In this document: piece by piece, positions 1-9,028 of the stretch
Position numbering within the stretch: position 1 is the first letter of the stretch
Layout: each line of letters begins with the position of its first letter
Origin: an uncultured Actinomycetales bacterium
GTDB lineage: Bacteria > Actinomycetota > Actinomycetes > S36-B12
NCBI GenBank assembly: GCA_913063435.1
Contig: CAJXYI010000014.1
Location: 1-52,493 of the forward strand
Direction of reading: 5' to 3'
Length of the DNA stretch: 52,493 nt
The notes under the pieces: generated by a model
Told to the model about the DNA's origin: nothing
Databases searched by the model: none
What the model saw: only the letters and a program-made list of their open reading frames with translations
Translations under genes and position numbers: made by a program

Positions 1-71
1 GCCGCCTCGGGGATTTGAACCCCGGACCTACGCATTACGAGTGCGTTGCTCTACCCCTGAGCTAAGGCGGC
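1..71 (-). tRNA. tRNA-Thr (anticodon CGT)
   Basis: The reverse complement folds as a complete cloverleaf. The acceptor stem pairs GCCGCCT with AGGCGGC. The D arm is GCTC/GAGC, the anticodon stem is ACGCA/TGCGT around loop CTCGTAA, and the T arm is CGGGG/CCCCG around TTCAAAT. The central loop triplet CGT reads ACG, so the tRNA carries threonine. A 3' CCA cannot be judged because the gene ends at the window edge. It lies 23 bp downstream of the BrkB-like gene on the same strand. Confidence 0.96.
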
Positions 72-94
72 CTGCCCCGGAGGGCCGACCCATG

Positions 95-1084
95 CTACCC
101 AGCCTCACGGTCGCTCTCCGGCGAGGGCTGGGGGTCACTCGTGACGGTGGCGGCGACCTGGTCGGCCTCGGTGCGCTCCTCGATGCGAGTGCGCAGTGCC
201 AGGGATGCTTGATCAGCCGGCGTCGGCTCGGCAGGGACCAGGCTTCGTGGCCATAGGCGCTTGCGTCGCACCACCGCGATCTCTGCGGAGAACACCAGTC
301 CCTGGCTGACGAAATACAACAGCGAGAACAGTCCCACGACCGCGGCGAAGGGCCCGTACACCGCACCGGACCGGCTCACCAGCATGCTCAGCAGATAGCC
401 GCCCAGGGTCACCAGGATCGTCAGGATCGCGCCACCGATGATGGCGCCGGGCCACGCAGCCCGCCATCCACCGGAGGTCGACGACAGTAGCGCGACGCAG
501 GCGAGGAGTACTGCCGTGAGCACACCCCAGGATGCGATGAGCCCCAGACCTAACCCGAGAAAGCCTGCGTCAAGGCGAGTGATTCCGACGGCAATCCCGC
601 CCAGAGCCGCGATACCCACGAACAGCACAAGAAGTGTGGTGAAGGCGCGCAGGTATCGAGGCAGGAATCCGAGCCGATCGCGGTGGGGGACACCCTGGAT
701 CTGATTGATGATCTCGTATCCGGTGAAGACGATCCCGTTGCCGGTGAAAAGCAGGCCGATGATCCCGATGACCAGGGGTAGGGGTGAACTCGGCATCGCT
801 GCCAGCGCGGAGGTGATCGCGTCATTCAGGCTGTCCGGAATCACGGCGGCGATGAATTCATCACGCAAAGTTGGATCATCACGAAGAATCTGGCTCACCG
901 CCCAGACGACGATCAGCAGGATCGGTATCGAACTCAGGAATCCGTAGTAGGTGAGCAGCGCTGCCAGCCGCGCTCCGGAGTCCTCGCCGTACTTCTTGAT
1001 GACGGCATATCCGAAACCCAGCGGAGGTGTGCGTTGCTGCCACCGGTTCGCATCGGCTGTCAGCCGCGTGATCAGCGCAGGCAT
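95..1084 (-). CDS. YihY/BrkB family inner-membrane protein
   Basis: A 329-residue protein of the YihY/virulence factor BrkB (UPF0761) family. A short cytoplasmic N-terminus leads into the family signature around residues 25-60, where GEDSGARLAALLTYYGF precedes the first hydrophobic helix. About six membrane segments follow up to residue 270, and the tail is charged and Ala/Pro/Glu-rich. The family is often called 'ribonuclease BN' in databases through an old error; its true function is unknown, although transport has been proposed. It is the last gene of a minus-strand run, 37 bp after the sensor kinase, and may be co-transcribed with it. The ATG at 1084 has only a weak upstream purine run. 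Confidence 0.88.
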   Translation of the reverse strand: MPALITRLTADANRWQQRTPPLGFGYAVIKKYGEDSGARLAALLTYYGFLSSIPILLIVVWAVSQILRDDPTLRDEFIAAVIPDSLNDAITSALAAMPSSPLPLVIGIIGLLFTGNGIVFTGYEIINQIQGVPHRDRLGFLPRYLRAFTTLLVLFVGIAALGGIAVGITRLDAGFLGLGLGLIASWGVLTAVLLACVALLSSTSGGWRAAWPGAIIGGAILTILVTLGGYLLSMLVSRSGAVYGPFAAVVGLFSLLYFVSQGLVFSAEIAVVRRKRLWPRSLVPAEPTPADQASLALRTRIEERTEADQVAATVTSDPQPSPESDREAG

Positions 1085-1121
1085 ACGGACATGCTGCCAG
1101 CACCGAGCCGGCTGGGGTGCA

Positions 1122-2867
1122 TCACCCGGTGTACTCAGCTTCCGTCGCAGTGGTGGCCGCCTGGCGAGGCACGAGTGCTGTCAACCGGGTGCGATCGTCC
1201 ACCGACTCCAACGCGAACCTGTCAGCAGTGAGGCGACGAAGGGCTGCTGTCCCGAGTCCTGGAGGGCCACCTGTCGGCCCGACGCCGTCATCTGTGACCG
1301 TGATGATCATGTCTTCAGAGGTGGCTTGCACTGCCACGGTGACCGTCGTGGCATTCCCGTGTCGATAGGCGTTCGCGAGTGCTTCCTCGATCACATTATC
1401 GAGCCCGGTCACTGCGGGCAGACGTGCGATATCGGGACTGATCTCAGTGCTGATGTCGCAGAGCATGATCCACGGGTCGCAGGCCGCAGCGACCTGCTCC
1501 CCCAACGTCGAGAGGTCGGCGTTCTTCGACGAATCACCATTGAGCACGATTGTGGCTTCCTCGAGAGCCTGCGCCAAGGCGACCACATCGTCGTCACGGG
1601 CTGCGATCTCGATCGCTGCGGCACACGCGATCAGTCTGGTCTGAACACTGCCGTGAAGGCTCGCCGCAGTCTCGCGCAGGGCCAACCCCAATTCCTCGCG
1701 ATAGGCGACCTGTGCAACGAGTTGATCGACGATGTCTCCACGAAGCGACTCGAGAACGCGGCTACGGACATCTGACAGGGCAGCCACGAAAGCGGCGACG
1801 ACCACCGCGCTGGTGACTCCGATCACGATCGAAGTCGCTTCCGCAGCCGGAACTACGGCAGCGCCGGGAATCATGGCGAAAGCCAGCACCACCCCCACGG
1901 TGAGGACTGTCCCGAGGATGAAGATCACCTGGCGCAGTCTCGGTAGTGCAGACATGGCGATGTTGCCTGCATAGGTGATCGCGAAGATCACCCCGGCCAC
2001 CGCGATGATCGCCATGGGTGCCAGCCTCGGGCCGAAAGCCCGAATGGCGGCTCCGGGAAGGCCGATAGCGATAAGGACCGTGGTGGCTAGGGGGAGAAAT
2101 CGAGGGTGCCTGAGGACCTGTCTCGCAATCCCGGCAACACGTGGCCGAGGAAAGTCCTTCGTAGCCTGTTCATGCAGTTCGTGGCTGAGCGCGCGAACCG
2201 AGTGTTCAGCCGTGTCGCGCACCAAAGCTGCGATCGCCTCGGGTTGGGCGCTTGATGAGATCGCGCGCGCGAGCGCCTCGCGACTCGTGCGAAGTTCGTC
2301 GCGCACCGATGAATCCAGTGAGCTCCTTATCTGCTCGACTTCCGCGGATTCGCGAAGGGTGATCAGTTCCCTTCGCACGCGTTCGGCGATCAGGGATTCC
2401 CGCGACTCACGGAAGCGATCCTGCGAATCGAGGATGAGTGAGATCAGCACACCCCACCCCACCGTGGTCACCCCAGCGAAGAGGTAGCGGATCGGCCAGG
2501 GGATGACTGCTTCTGCGCCGACGAGATTGTCGGAGATCTCCATTCCGGTCGCGTAGATGAACCCGGCTGTCATGTAGAAACCGAAATACACCCAGAGCGG
2601 AATCGGCGTGACTGACCGATTGCGCATGAACGTGAGTTGAGCCAGGCCTGCGAAGGAGACGGCGATCACCGCCGCGATGCCGATGACGGTTGCGATGGTG
2701 GGGAATTCCTCTGGCTGAACCGGGCGTGAACCGAGTGTTCCTCCGGTGAGCACGATCTGCGGATACGTGAGAAGCGTCCCGAAGACGATCACCTGCCACG
2801 ACAAAGCGCGGCGCCCGGTGATCCGACGCCACCACGGTGGCGTTGATTTGGGTTCAGGATATTCCAT
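1122..2867 (-). CDS. Membrane sensor histidine kinase, NarX/LiaS-like, orphan
   Basis: About 581 residues. An N-terminal block of four hydrophobic segments (about residues 20-160) is followed by a charged coiled-coil-like linker, a second hydrophobic block of four segments (about 240-370), and a C-terminal kinase module. SLHGSVQTRL near residue 400 fits the HisKA_3 H-box with the phospho-accepting His. An N-box (NVIEEALANAYRHG, about 490) and a G-box (DDGVGPTGG, about 525) mark the HATPase_c fold. No response regulator lies next to it, so its partner is elsewhere. I chose the ATG at 2867 because GAGGGGG sits 11 nt upstream. A TTG at 2891, overlapping the TGA of the upstream small gene, would add 8 residues and couple the two genes. 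Confidence 0.85.
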   Translation of the reverse strand: MEYPEPKSTPPWWRRITGRRALSWQVIVFGTLLTYPQIVLTGGTLGSRPVQPEEFPTIATVIGIAAVIAVSFAGLAQLTFMRNRSVTPIPLWVYFGFYMTAGFIYATGMEISDNLVGAEAVIPWPIRYLFAGVTTVGWGVLISLILDSQDRFRESRESLIAERVRRELITLRESAEVEQIRSSLDSSVRDELRTSREALARAISSSAQPEAIAALVRDTAEHSVRALSHELHEQATKDFPRPRVAGIARQVLRHPRFLPLATTVLIAIGLPGAAIRAFGPRLAPMAIIAVAGVIFAITYAGNIAMSALPRLRQVIFILGTVLTVGVVLAFAMIPGAAVVPAAEATSIVIGVTSAVVVAAFVAALSDVRSRVLESLRGDIVDQLVAQVAYREELGLALRETAASLHGSVQTRLIACAAAIEIAARDDDVVALAQALEEATIVLNGDSSKNADLSTLGEQVAAACDPWIMLCDISTEISPDIARLPAVTGLDNVIEEALANAYRHGNATTVTVAVQATSEDMIITVTDDGVGPTGGPPGLGTAALRRLTADRFALESVDDRTRLTALVPRQAATTATEAEYTG

Positions 2868-2887
2868 GCTGTGGAGTGCCCCCTCGA

Positions 2888-3097
2888 TCAAGCGTCACGC
2901 AGTTGCTGGATGCGGCTACGTGTGAAGAAGGCTGCCACCGCGATCAGAATGGTGGCGCCCAGGAATACGATCGTGGTCAGATCGAAACCGCCCGCAACGA
3001 ACCGGATCACCGTGGCGATGGCGAACAGAGCAGCGCCGATAACCTGCAGGACGAAGGAGAACTTCAACTGGCGCAAGAGCACATCGTCTGCTGACAT
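2888..3097 (-). CDS. Small two-helix membrane protein
   Basis: A 69-residue protein with a charged N-terminus, two hydrophobic helices (about residues 12-35 and 40-60) and an Arg-rich end. I do not recognise the family. Its stop lies 20 bp before the preferred ATG of the sensor kinase and overlaps that gene's alternative TTG start, so the two are probably one transcript. The arrangement suggests an accessory subunit or signal-input partner of the kinase, but that rests only on position. It is divergent from the Rid-family gene, with 31 bp between the starts. Confidence 0.7.
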   Translation of the reverse strand: MSADDVLLRQLKFSFVLQVIGAALFAIATVIRFVAGGFDLTTIVFLGATILIAVAAFFTRSRIQQLRDA

Positions 3098-3128
3098 AGG
3101 CGCAGCCTACCCACTCGAAAGGACCCCC

Positions 3129-3521
3129 ATGAGCGACATCATCGGCATTCCCAGCCCCCATTCCTGGGATGCCCCATTTCGCTATTCCCAGGCTACCCGG
3201 GTTGGCGACCTGATCTTCGTTTCCGGACAGGCTGCCGTCGGGCCCGACGGAAACGTCGTCGGCGAGGGCGATTTCAAGGCGCAGGCCGAATGCGTCTTCG
3301 ACAATCTGCGCAAGGTCCTCGAGGCTGCCGGAAGCAGCCTCGACCAAGTGGCGAAAGTCACCATTTACATGACTGACACGTCGCATTTCCCGCACATCCT
3401 GGAATGCCGGGAGCGTTACTTCAGCGAGCCTTATCCGGCCGACACCACTGTCGAGGTCACCGGTTTGGCGCTGCCCGGTCTCATGCTGGAGATCGAAGCC
3501 ATCGCGGTGTTGGCCAACTAG
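3129..3521 (+). CDS. RidA/YjgF/UK114 family protein lacking the catalytic Arg
   Basis: A 130-residue protein, the usual length for the Rid family. The conserved core is clear: LIFVSGQAAVGPDG near the N-terminus, the DFKAQAECVFDNL helix, and VEVTGLALPGLMLEIEAIAV at the C-terminus. RidA hydrolyses reactive 2-aminoacrylate and related enamines made by PLP enzymes, and depends on an Arg in the PARSCVEV motif (E. coli Arg105). Here the motif reads PADTTVEV, with Asp at residue 105. It therefore falls among the Rid groups without the Arg, and imine deaminase activity should not be assumed. The ATG at 3129 is preceded by AAAGGA at a good distance; the open frame extends further upstream but without a site. 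Confidence 0.88.
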   Translation: MSDIIGIPSPHSWDAPFRYSQATRVGDLIFVSGQAAVGPDGNVVGEGDFKAQAECVFDNLRKVLEAAGSSLDQVAKVTIYMTDTSHFPHILECRERYFSEPYPADTTVEVTGLALPGLMLEIEAIAVLAN

Positions 3522-4762
3522 ATCAGTTCGTCGCTCGGGTTCGATGAGTCCGGGAGTAGCAGCGCGATGCACTCGACATGGTGGGTCATCGGGAATGCGT
3601 CGAAGGCGCGAAGTCCGGCCAACCGCCAACCGGCTTGCTTCGCCGCAGCGATATCGCGCCCCAAAGCAACCGGGTCGCAGGCGACGTAGGCAACGGCTCG
3701 AGGCTGCAGCGACAGGATGCTCGCCATCGTGCGGACCCCGGCTCCGGTGCGTGGTGGGTCGAGAATCACCAGATCACAGGATGTGACCATGGTGGACCGC
3801 AACCATCGATGAACTGCGGTTTCGTGCAGGGTGACCTGCGGCTGGTCGTGCAGGCTCCGCTTGGCGGCTCGTATCGCGATCGGATCCGACTCGATGGCAT
3901 CAATGCGTCCTGATGGGCCCACATCGTCGGCCAGTACGCCAGCGAATAGCCCGGCTCCCGCATAGAGGTCGACAAGGTGATCTCCAGCCTGCGGTTGCAG
4001 CATCTCGCGGACAGCGGCAACGAATACCTGCGGTGCTTTCGGATGCACCTGCCAGAACGCGGTCGCATCGAGTCGCCACACATGCTCGTCGACCATCTCC
4101 TGAATGCGAGCCCGCCCGGGTTGCGGGTCTGGAACAGCGATGGCAGGACTAGCCGAGGGCGAGACTGCGAGAACCTCGCGGCTGCCCGTCCAATCCCGTC
4201 GGAACACCTGCAGATCCCGGATTTGCGGCGTTGCCAGGAGGCATGAATCAACCGGAACGACCTCGTGGGAGCGATATCGGCGCAGTCCAGCTCGGCCTGC
4301 GCGCGTCACAGCGAAACGCATCCGGGTGCGCCAACCGAGACCATCATCGTCATCGGGCAGGGACTCGACGCTGAGGTCGCTCCACCGTTCAGGGGCTTCG
4401 CCACCGAGACGAACCAGGCTCTCGCGGATCACCGATGCTTTCAATGCCCCCTGCGCCTCGAGTGAGGCGTGCTGCCAATCGCAGCCACCGCAGACACCCG
4501 CATACGGACAGGGCGGAATCACGCGGTCAGCCGATGGTCGCAGCACGGATTCGGTGTCAGCGCGCACGAACCGTCCGTGTTTCGGTGCATCCGTGACGCG
4601 TACGCGCACTCGTTCACCGGGAAGACAGTGGCGCACGAACAGCACCTGGCCCTCATGCCGACCGATACATACGCCACCGTGCGCGACGGCGGTGATCTCG
4701 ACATCGACCACATCGCCGCGTGTGAGGCGGTGGTCTCCATCAGCAGATGCGGAATGAGTCAT
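3518..4762 (-). CDS. TRAM-domain 23S/tRNA uracil-C5 methyltransferase (RlmD/TrmA type)
   Basis: A 414-residue SAM-dependent RNA m5U methyltransferase. A TRAM RNA-binding domain occupies about residues 10-70. A C-x5-C-x2-C cluster (CPYAGVCGGC) with a later Cys (DSCLLATPQ) fits the RlmD-type [4Fe-4S] site. The Rossmann part has VDLYAGAGLFAG (SAM binding), LVILDPPRTGAG, and AYVACDPVALGRD, which holds the nucleophilic Cys; the conserved HVECIALL end is present. Which uridine it modifies cannot be told from sequence. The ATG at 4762 forms ATGA with the trmB stop, so the two RNA-modification genes are translationally coupled. Its stop overlaps the end of the convergent Rid-family gene by 4 nt. Confidence 0.9.
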   Translation of the reverse strand: MTHSASADGDHRLTRGDVVDVEITAVAHGGVCIGRHEGQVLFVRHCLPGERVRVRVTDAPKHGRFVRADTESVLRPSADRVIPPCPYAGVCGGCDWQHASLEAQGALKASVIRESLVRLGGEAPERWSDLSVESLPDDDDGLGWRTRMRFAVTRAGRAGLRRYRSHEVVPVDSCLLATPQIRDLQVFRRDWTGSREVLAVSPSASPAIAVPDPQPGRARIQEMVDEHVWRLDATAFWQVHPKAPQVFVAAVREMLQPQAGDHLVDLYAGAGLFAGVLADDVGPSGRIDAIESDPIAIRAAKRSLHDQPQVTLHETAVHRWLRSTMVTSCDLVILDPPRTGAGVRTMASILSLQPRAVAYVACDPVALGRDIAAAKQAGWRLAGLRAFDAFPMTHHVECIALLLPDSSNPSDELI

Positions 4763-5496
4763 CGCGATGTTCGCTCGAACCACAGATCGATCGCGTCCCG
4801 GCCGGCAGCCAACGCGTTGCGCTCGTATCTGGTGACCGGACGGTGATCGGGTCGGGGGATGCGGCCACCGTGCCACAGGCCACTCGCCGAAATCGTCCCC
4901 TCGATCTGGTCGGCGTAGTCGGGCCAATCGGTGGCGAGGTGCCAGAATCCGCCAGGTTGCACGTAGTGTGCAAGTTCCCGAACGAAGTCCTTGTTGACCA
5001 GGCGCCGTCGGTGATGTCGCTTCTTCGGCCAGGGGTCCGGGAAGAACGTGCGAACACCGCTGAGTCCTCCGAGAGGAAGCGCGGGCAGCACCAAGCGTGC
5101 ATCAGCTTCGATGACCACGATATTTGTCAGGCTCTCGCCCTCGATGCGGCTGACCAGATCGCCGATGCCGGGGGTGTGCAGATCGACCGCGATGATGCTG
5201 CGCTCGGGTTCATCCAGAGCGGCACTCTCGACCGGCTCACCCGTGCCGAATCCGATATCCAGAATCCAGTCTGTCTGCTCATCCAGCAGGGTGAGCAAGC
5301 CGACGAGGGCCGCTAGGTCAACCTCGGGGGCGTGGGCACCGATCCGCACCAGGCGGGTGCAACCACCATCGAGGGCCGCTGCCTGTCGAGCGGTGATCCT
5401 GCTCCGGCGCCTCTTGGTGGTGGCGAGCAGGGATGTGTGCACTATCCCGAGGGTAGTGCGTGCAGTTCGGTGACGATCACGCCGTTCACCTTCCAT
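4759..5496 (-). CDS. trmB: tRNA (guanine-N7)-methyltransferase
   Basis: TrmB makes m7G46 in tRNA using SAM. Visible motifs are ILDIGFGTGEPV (SAM binding), SIIAVDLHTPGIG, RTFFPDPWPKKRHHRRRLV (the family signature), and TDWPDYADQIEG with TRYERNA near the C-terminus. The start is uncertain. The ATG at 5496 gives 245 residues with a GGGG run 7 nt upstream; a GTG at 5442 would give 227 residues, closer to the core family, but has a poor site. The gene overlaps the downstream RNA methyltransferase by ATGA and is divergent from plsB, 31 bp away. Confidence 0.92.
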   Translation of the reverse strand: MEGERRDRHRTARTTLGIVHTSLLATTKRRRSRITARQAAALDGGCTRLVRIGAHAPEVDLAALVGLLTLLDEQTDWILDIGFGTGEPVESAALDEPERSIIAVDLHTPGIGDLVSRIEGESLTNIVVIEADARLVLPALPLGGLSGVRTFFPDPWPKKRHHRRRLVNKDFVRELAHYVQPGGFWHLATDWPDYADQIEGTISASGLWHGGRIPRPDHRPVTRYERNALAAGRDAIDLWFERTSR

Positions 5497-5513
5497 GGGC
5501 AGACCCCGCGACC

Positions 5514-5519
5514 TAGGCT
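5514..5519 (+). promoter_or_regulatory. Candidate -10 box of near-leaderless plsB promoter
   Basis: TAGGCT stands 8 nt before the plsB ATG, with no ribosome-binding site between. In Actinomycetes a TANNNT box 6-8 nt before a start codon usually marks a transcript beginning at or next to the start codon. No clear -35 element is visible. Confidence 0.45.
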
Positions 5520-5527
5520 GAGGCACC

Positions 5528-7513
5528 ATGTCGCGCCTGTTGGGTTCTCGAGGATCGGGCTCGCGCACGTCAGCGCCGGGCCTTCCAGGGGGCAGCGCCT
5601 CTCGATTGCCCGGCAACGCGCAGGAGTTGCTGACCGTTGATGCGATCGTGCAGTCACCGCGATACGTCCAGCGAATAGCGGAATTGGCTGCCGAGATGGG
5701 CCTGCCCGCAGAAAGTGTCGATATGCAGGCACGCGGATGCCTCGCCGAGATGGTGGCCACCATCGAACCGCAGCCCACCCAGGTGTGGGACTCCTTCGGC
5801 AGGTGGTTGTCACGTTCCTACACGATCGATGCAGCGACCGAGCACCTACCGAAACTGCGTGCCTTGAGCGCGCGACATTCGCTGGTCTTCCTACCCAACC
5901 ACCGTTCCTATCTGGATCCGCTCATCCTGCGCCGAGTGCTGTCCCAGGGTGGGCTGCCGAGCAACTACATCCTCGGTGGCGTCAATCTTGCGATGTGGCC
6001 GGCCACGGTCATCGCCAAGCGCGCCGGTCTGGTGTTCATCCGCCGCAGCACACGTGACGATCCGATCTACCCATCGATGATGCGCCTGTACCTGGGGTGC
6101 CTACTCGAACGCCGAGCGAATCTCGAGTGGTACTTCGAAGGTGGCCGCACGCGGACCGGCAAATTGCGACCTCCGCGCATGGGAGTGCTGCGGTATCTCG
6201 TCGATGCCTACGTCGAGAACCTTGCGCAGCCCGACGCGGATGCGCCAGAGGTCTACGTCGTGCCCGTGTCCATCGTGTACGACCAGCAGCACGAGGTGGG
6301 TGCGATCTCTGCTGAGGATCGCGGGGGATTGAAGACTCCGGAGAGCTTCCGGTGGCTCGTCGGTTTCGCTCGAGCGCAGTCGCTGCTGCGCGGGCAGGCG
6401 CATGTGCGCTTCGGTGAACCACTTCGGCTAGGCGAGGCCCTCGCGGACGCACGGGAACGCGCCGGTTCCTTCGATGCTCGCACCGTGGTACCCCGAGTCG
6501 CCTTCGAGATCGCACACCGAATCAACGACGCGATTCCGATCACACCCTCGGCGCTGGTGACATTCGCCCTGTTGGACAACGAAGGTCGCGCGCTCACCCT
6601 CGGGGAACTTCTGGACATCTTGATGCCGCTCCTGGAATACGCCCGACGGCGTCGTCTACCGATGACGACCGATGTCGACCTCACCCAACCGGAAGACCTG
6701 CGACGGGCGCTGGCCTCACTGCAGCGCGAAGGCATCATCGAGACCTACAGCGGAGGAACTCAGACGGTCTATGCCGTAGCCCGTGATCGTCAGCATGAGG
6801 CAGCGTTCTATCGCAATACCGTCGCCCACTGGTTCGTCTATCGGGCGGTCGCCGAGAACGCGCTGCTCGCAGCCGCCGAAAGCAATGCCGAGGATGTCGT
6901 CGATGACGCCTGGTTTTGCGCCCTAGCGCTGCGGGACCTGTTGAAGTTCGAGTTCTTCTTCCCGCGCAAGCGTGACTTCGCCGAGCGCATCCGAGAGGAG
7001 ATCGACATTGCGCGCCCGGGATGGCAGGCGGAAAACCTGACCGTGGTGGATGTCGTCACGGCTCTGGATGAAACGTCGCTTTATCTGTCCCACCGTGTGA
7101 TCGGTCCGTTCCTCGAGGCATACGCGGTCATGGCGCATCGGCTCGCGCAACAGGACCTGGATCAGGCAATCGATGAAGACGCATTCGTCGATCAGTGCCT
7201 CGGTATCGCGCACCAGGATTGGCTGCAGTCGCGACTGCATTCACCGGAATCGATCTCGCGCGATCTGATGCGCGGGGCGTTGCGGCTGGCAGAGAATCGG
7301 GGGCTGCTCGGCCCAGCCGGAGGTGAATCCGGTGCGGAATCCGCAACGGAATCCCGGGCAGGGGAGCCAGACGCGCTGCAACAGCGACGGCAGGAGTTCG
7401 CCGCTCAACTACAGGCGGCCGTGGACCGGGTGGCGATCGTCCGTCGTGCGGCGCTGGCGCGACTGACCGATGATGAAGCCGGAGTGTCCGGCGCAATGGG
7501 GCATCAGCGATGA
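5528..7513 (+). CDS. plsB: Glycerol-3-phosphate 1-O-acyltransferase
   Basis: A 661-residue PlsB-type acyltransferase that puts the first acyl chain on sn-glycerol-3-phosphate at the membrane. Block I is NHRSYLD (His125, Asp130), the HX4D catalytic dyad. Block III is EGGRTRTGK (Glu204 to about Lys212), which binds the glycerol phosphate. A block IV-type V-P-V-S-I-V segment follows near residue 245. The C-terminal half is helical and ends in a charged tail (about 600-661) with an Ala/Glu-rich stretch. It is the first gene of a two-gene unit; the HAD-acyltransferase fusion that could do the second acylation starts 33 nt after it ends. Confidence 0.9.
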   Translation: MSRLLGSRGSGSRTSAPGLPGGSASRLPGNAQELLTVDAIVQSPRYVQRIAELAAEMGLPAESVDMQARGCLAEMVATIEPQPTQVWDSFGRWLSRSYTIDAATEHLPKLRALSARHSLVFLPNHRSYLDPLILRRVLSQGGLPSNYILGGVNLAMWPATVIAKRAGLVFIRRSTRDDPIYPSMMRLYLGCLLERRANLEWYFEGGRTRTGKLRPPRMGVLRYLVDAYVENLAQPDADAPEVYVVPVSIVYDQQHEVGAISAEDRGGLKTPESFRWLVGFARAQSLLRGQAHVRFGEPLRLGEALADARERAGSFDARTVVPRVAFEIAHRINDAIPITPSALVTFALLDNEGRALTLGELLDILMPLLEYARRRRLPMTTDVDLTQPEDLRRALASLQREGIIETYSGGTQTVYAVARDRQHEAAFYRNTVAHWFVYRAVAENALLAAAESNAEDVVDDAWFCALALRDLLKFEFFFPRKRDFAERIREEIDIARPGWQAENLTVVDVVTALDETSLYLSHRVIGPFLEAYAVMAHRLAQQDLDQAIDEDAFVDQCLGIAHQDWLQSRLHSPESISRDLMRGALRLAENRGLLGPAGGESGAESATESRAGEPDALQQRRQEFAAQLQAAVDRVAIVRRAALARLTDDEAGVSGAMGHQR

Positions 7514-7546
7514 AGACGCAGAAAGTTCGAAGGCGGGAGCGCAACG

Positions 7547-8998
7547 GTGTTGAGCAATAGCGAGGTCAACGAAATCGACGCACTCGTCGCTGAGATCGAG
7601 GTCTCCCCTGAGGGGTCTCAGATCGTGGCATTCTTCGACTTCGACGGCACCCTCATCGACGGCTACTCCGCTGTGGCTTTCTTCCGCGATCGGCTACGCA
7701 ACCGCGGCGTCAATGCCCGACAGCTCATCGATGCCGTTGTGCAGACGGTCAATGTCGAAGCTCGCGGGCATGACGTCGACCGGTTGATGAACCTCGGTGT
7801 CGGTGCACTCTCGGGCTGGTCGCTGGAGGATGTGCAACAGATGGGTGAACGGGTGTTCCGATCGAACATCGCGGCCACGGTCTACCCCGAGGCACGCATG
7901 CTGATCGCCGCCCATAAGCGGCGGGGCCACACGATCGTCATGGCATCGTCGGCAACGAGCTTCCAGGTGGAGGCCGCGGCAGCCGATCTGGGAATCGACG
8001 AGGTGCTGTGCACACAGGTCGATGTCGTCGATGGACTGCTGACCGGACTGGTGTCGGGTCCCATCCTGTGGGGAGACAACAAGGCACTGGCTGTTCGGGA
8101 GTTCGCCGCCGAGCGTGACATCGATCTGGCTGATTGCTACGCCTATGGAAATGGCGAAGAGGACGTCGCCTACCTGGAATCAGTGGGGCATCCACGCCCG
8201 CTGAACCCCGACGATGGATTGGTCAAGGCGGCCCGTGACCGCTCCTGGCCCATTTCGCGACTTCAGCGCCCCGTGCGCCCCACTCCGTCGACCGTCGTGC
8301 GGACCGCGGCGGCACTCGCCGGCGTCGGAGCTGGACTCGCTGTCGGTTTGGGTCTGGGAGCGATCAATCGAGACCGCCGCACCGCCGTTGACATCACGGC
8401 CTCGGTGGGCTCCGATCTGGCGCTCGCGGCAGCGGGGATCTCGATGGATGTGGTGGGGACGGAGAATCTGTGGTCGCATCGACCAGCGGTGTTCGTGTTC
8501 AACCACCAAAGTCAACTCGATGTCGTGATCCTCGCCGCGCTGCTGAGACAGGACTTCACGGGTGTCGCGAAGAAGGAGCTGCGTACCGATCCATTCTTCG
8601 CACCCCTTGGATGGCTTGGCGACGTGGCATTCGTCGATCGAGCTAACACCGAAGAGGCGAAGAAGGCCCTTGCGCCTGCCGTCGAGGCGCTGCGTGCGGG
8701 TCGGTCACTGGCGATGGCCCCCGAAGGCACCCGATCGGCGACACCTGCCCTCGGATCGTTCAAGAAGGGTGCCTTCCATGTGGCGATGCAGGCCGGGGTG
8801 CCGATGGTGCCGGTCGTGATCCGCAATGCCGGTGAATTGATGCCCGCGCATGTGCCGCTGGTCAACTCCGGAACCCTGCAGGTAGCGGTACTGCCACCGA
8901 TCTCGACGGCCAAGTGGAAACCCGACACGATCGACAAGCAGGTGAAGAAGGTTCGCCGGATGTTCTTGGACACGCTCGCCGATTGGCCGCGGTCGTGA
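7547..8998 (+). CDS. HAD-IB phosphatase fused to 1-acylglycerol-3-phosphate acyltransferase
   Basis: A 483-residue fusion. Residues about 25-230 form an HAD-IB (SerB-like) phosphatase: FFDFDGTLIDG (nucleophile Asp31, acid Asp33), MASSATSFQVEAAA (motif II Ser) and YGNGEEDVAYLE (motif III). After a short hydrophobic segment (about 255-275), residues 300-480 form a PlsC-type acyltransferase with NHQSQLD (HX4D, about 318-324) and PEGTRSAT (about 391-398). Such SerB-PlsC fusions beside plsB are known in mycobacteria and relatives. Acylation of lysophosphatidate is the likely main role; the phosphatase substrate is not known to me. The GTG at 7547 has GGGAG upstream. Confidence 0.9.
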   Translation: MLSNSEVNEIDALVAEIEVSPEGSQIVAFFDFDGTLIDGYSAVAFFRDRLRNRGVNARQLIDAVVQTVNVEARGHDVDRLMNLGVGALSGWSLEDVQQMGERVFRSNIAATVYPEARMLIAAHKRRGHTIVMASSATSFQVEAAAADLGIDEVLCTQVDVVDGLLTGLVSGPILWGDNKALAVREFAAERDIDLADCYAYGNGEEDVAYLESVGHPRPLNPDDGLVKAARDRSWPISRLQRPVRPTPSTVVRTAAALAGVGAGLAVGLGLGAINRDRRTAVDITASVGSDLALAAAGISMDVVGTENLWSHRPAVFVFNHQSQLDVVILAALLRQDFTGVAKKELRTDPFFAPLGWLGDVAFVDRANTEEAKKALAPAVEALRAGRSLAMAPEGTRSATPALGSFKKGAFHVAMQAGVPMVPVVIRNAGELMPAHVPLVNSGTLQVAVLPPISTAKWKPDTIDKQVKKVRRMFLDTLADWPRS

Positions 8999-9015
8999 AG
9001 CACCCGGTCGGGTCC

Positions 9016-9021
9016 TAGACT
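9016..9021 (+). promoter_or_regulatory. Candidate -10 box of leaderless promoter, cluster A
   Basis: TAGACT ends 7 nt before the ATG of the DadA-like gene, and there is no Shine-Dalgarno sequence in between. Transcription would start at or next to the start codon. This would be the promoter of cluster A (9029-12267). Confidence 0.45.
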
Positions 9022-9028
9022 CCGGAAC

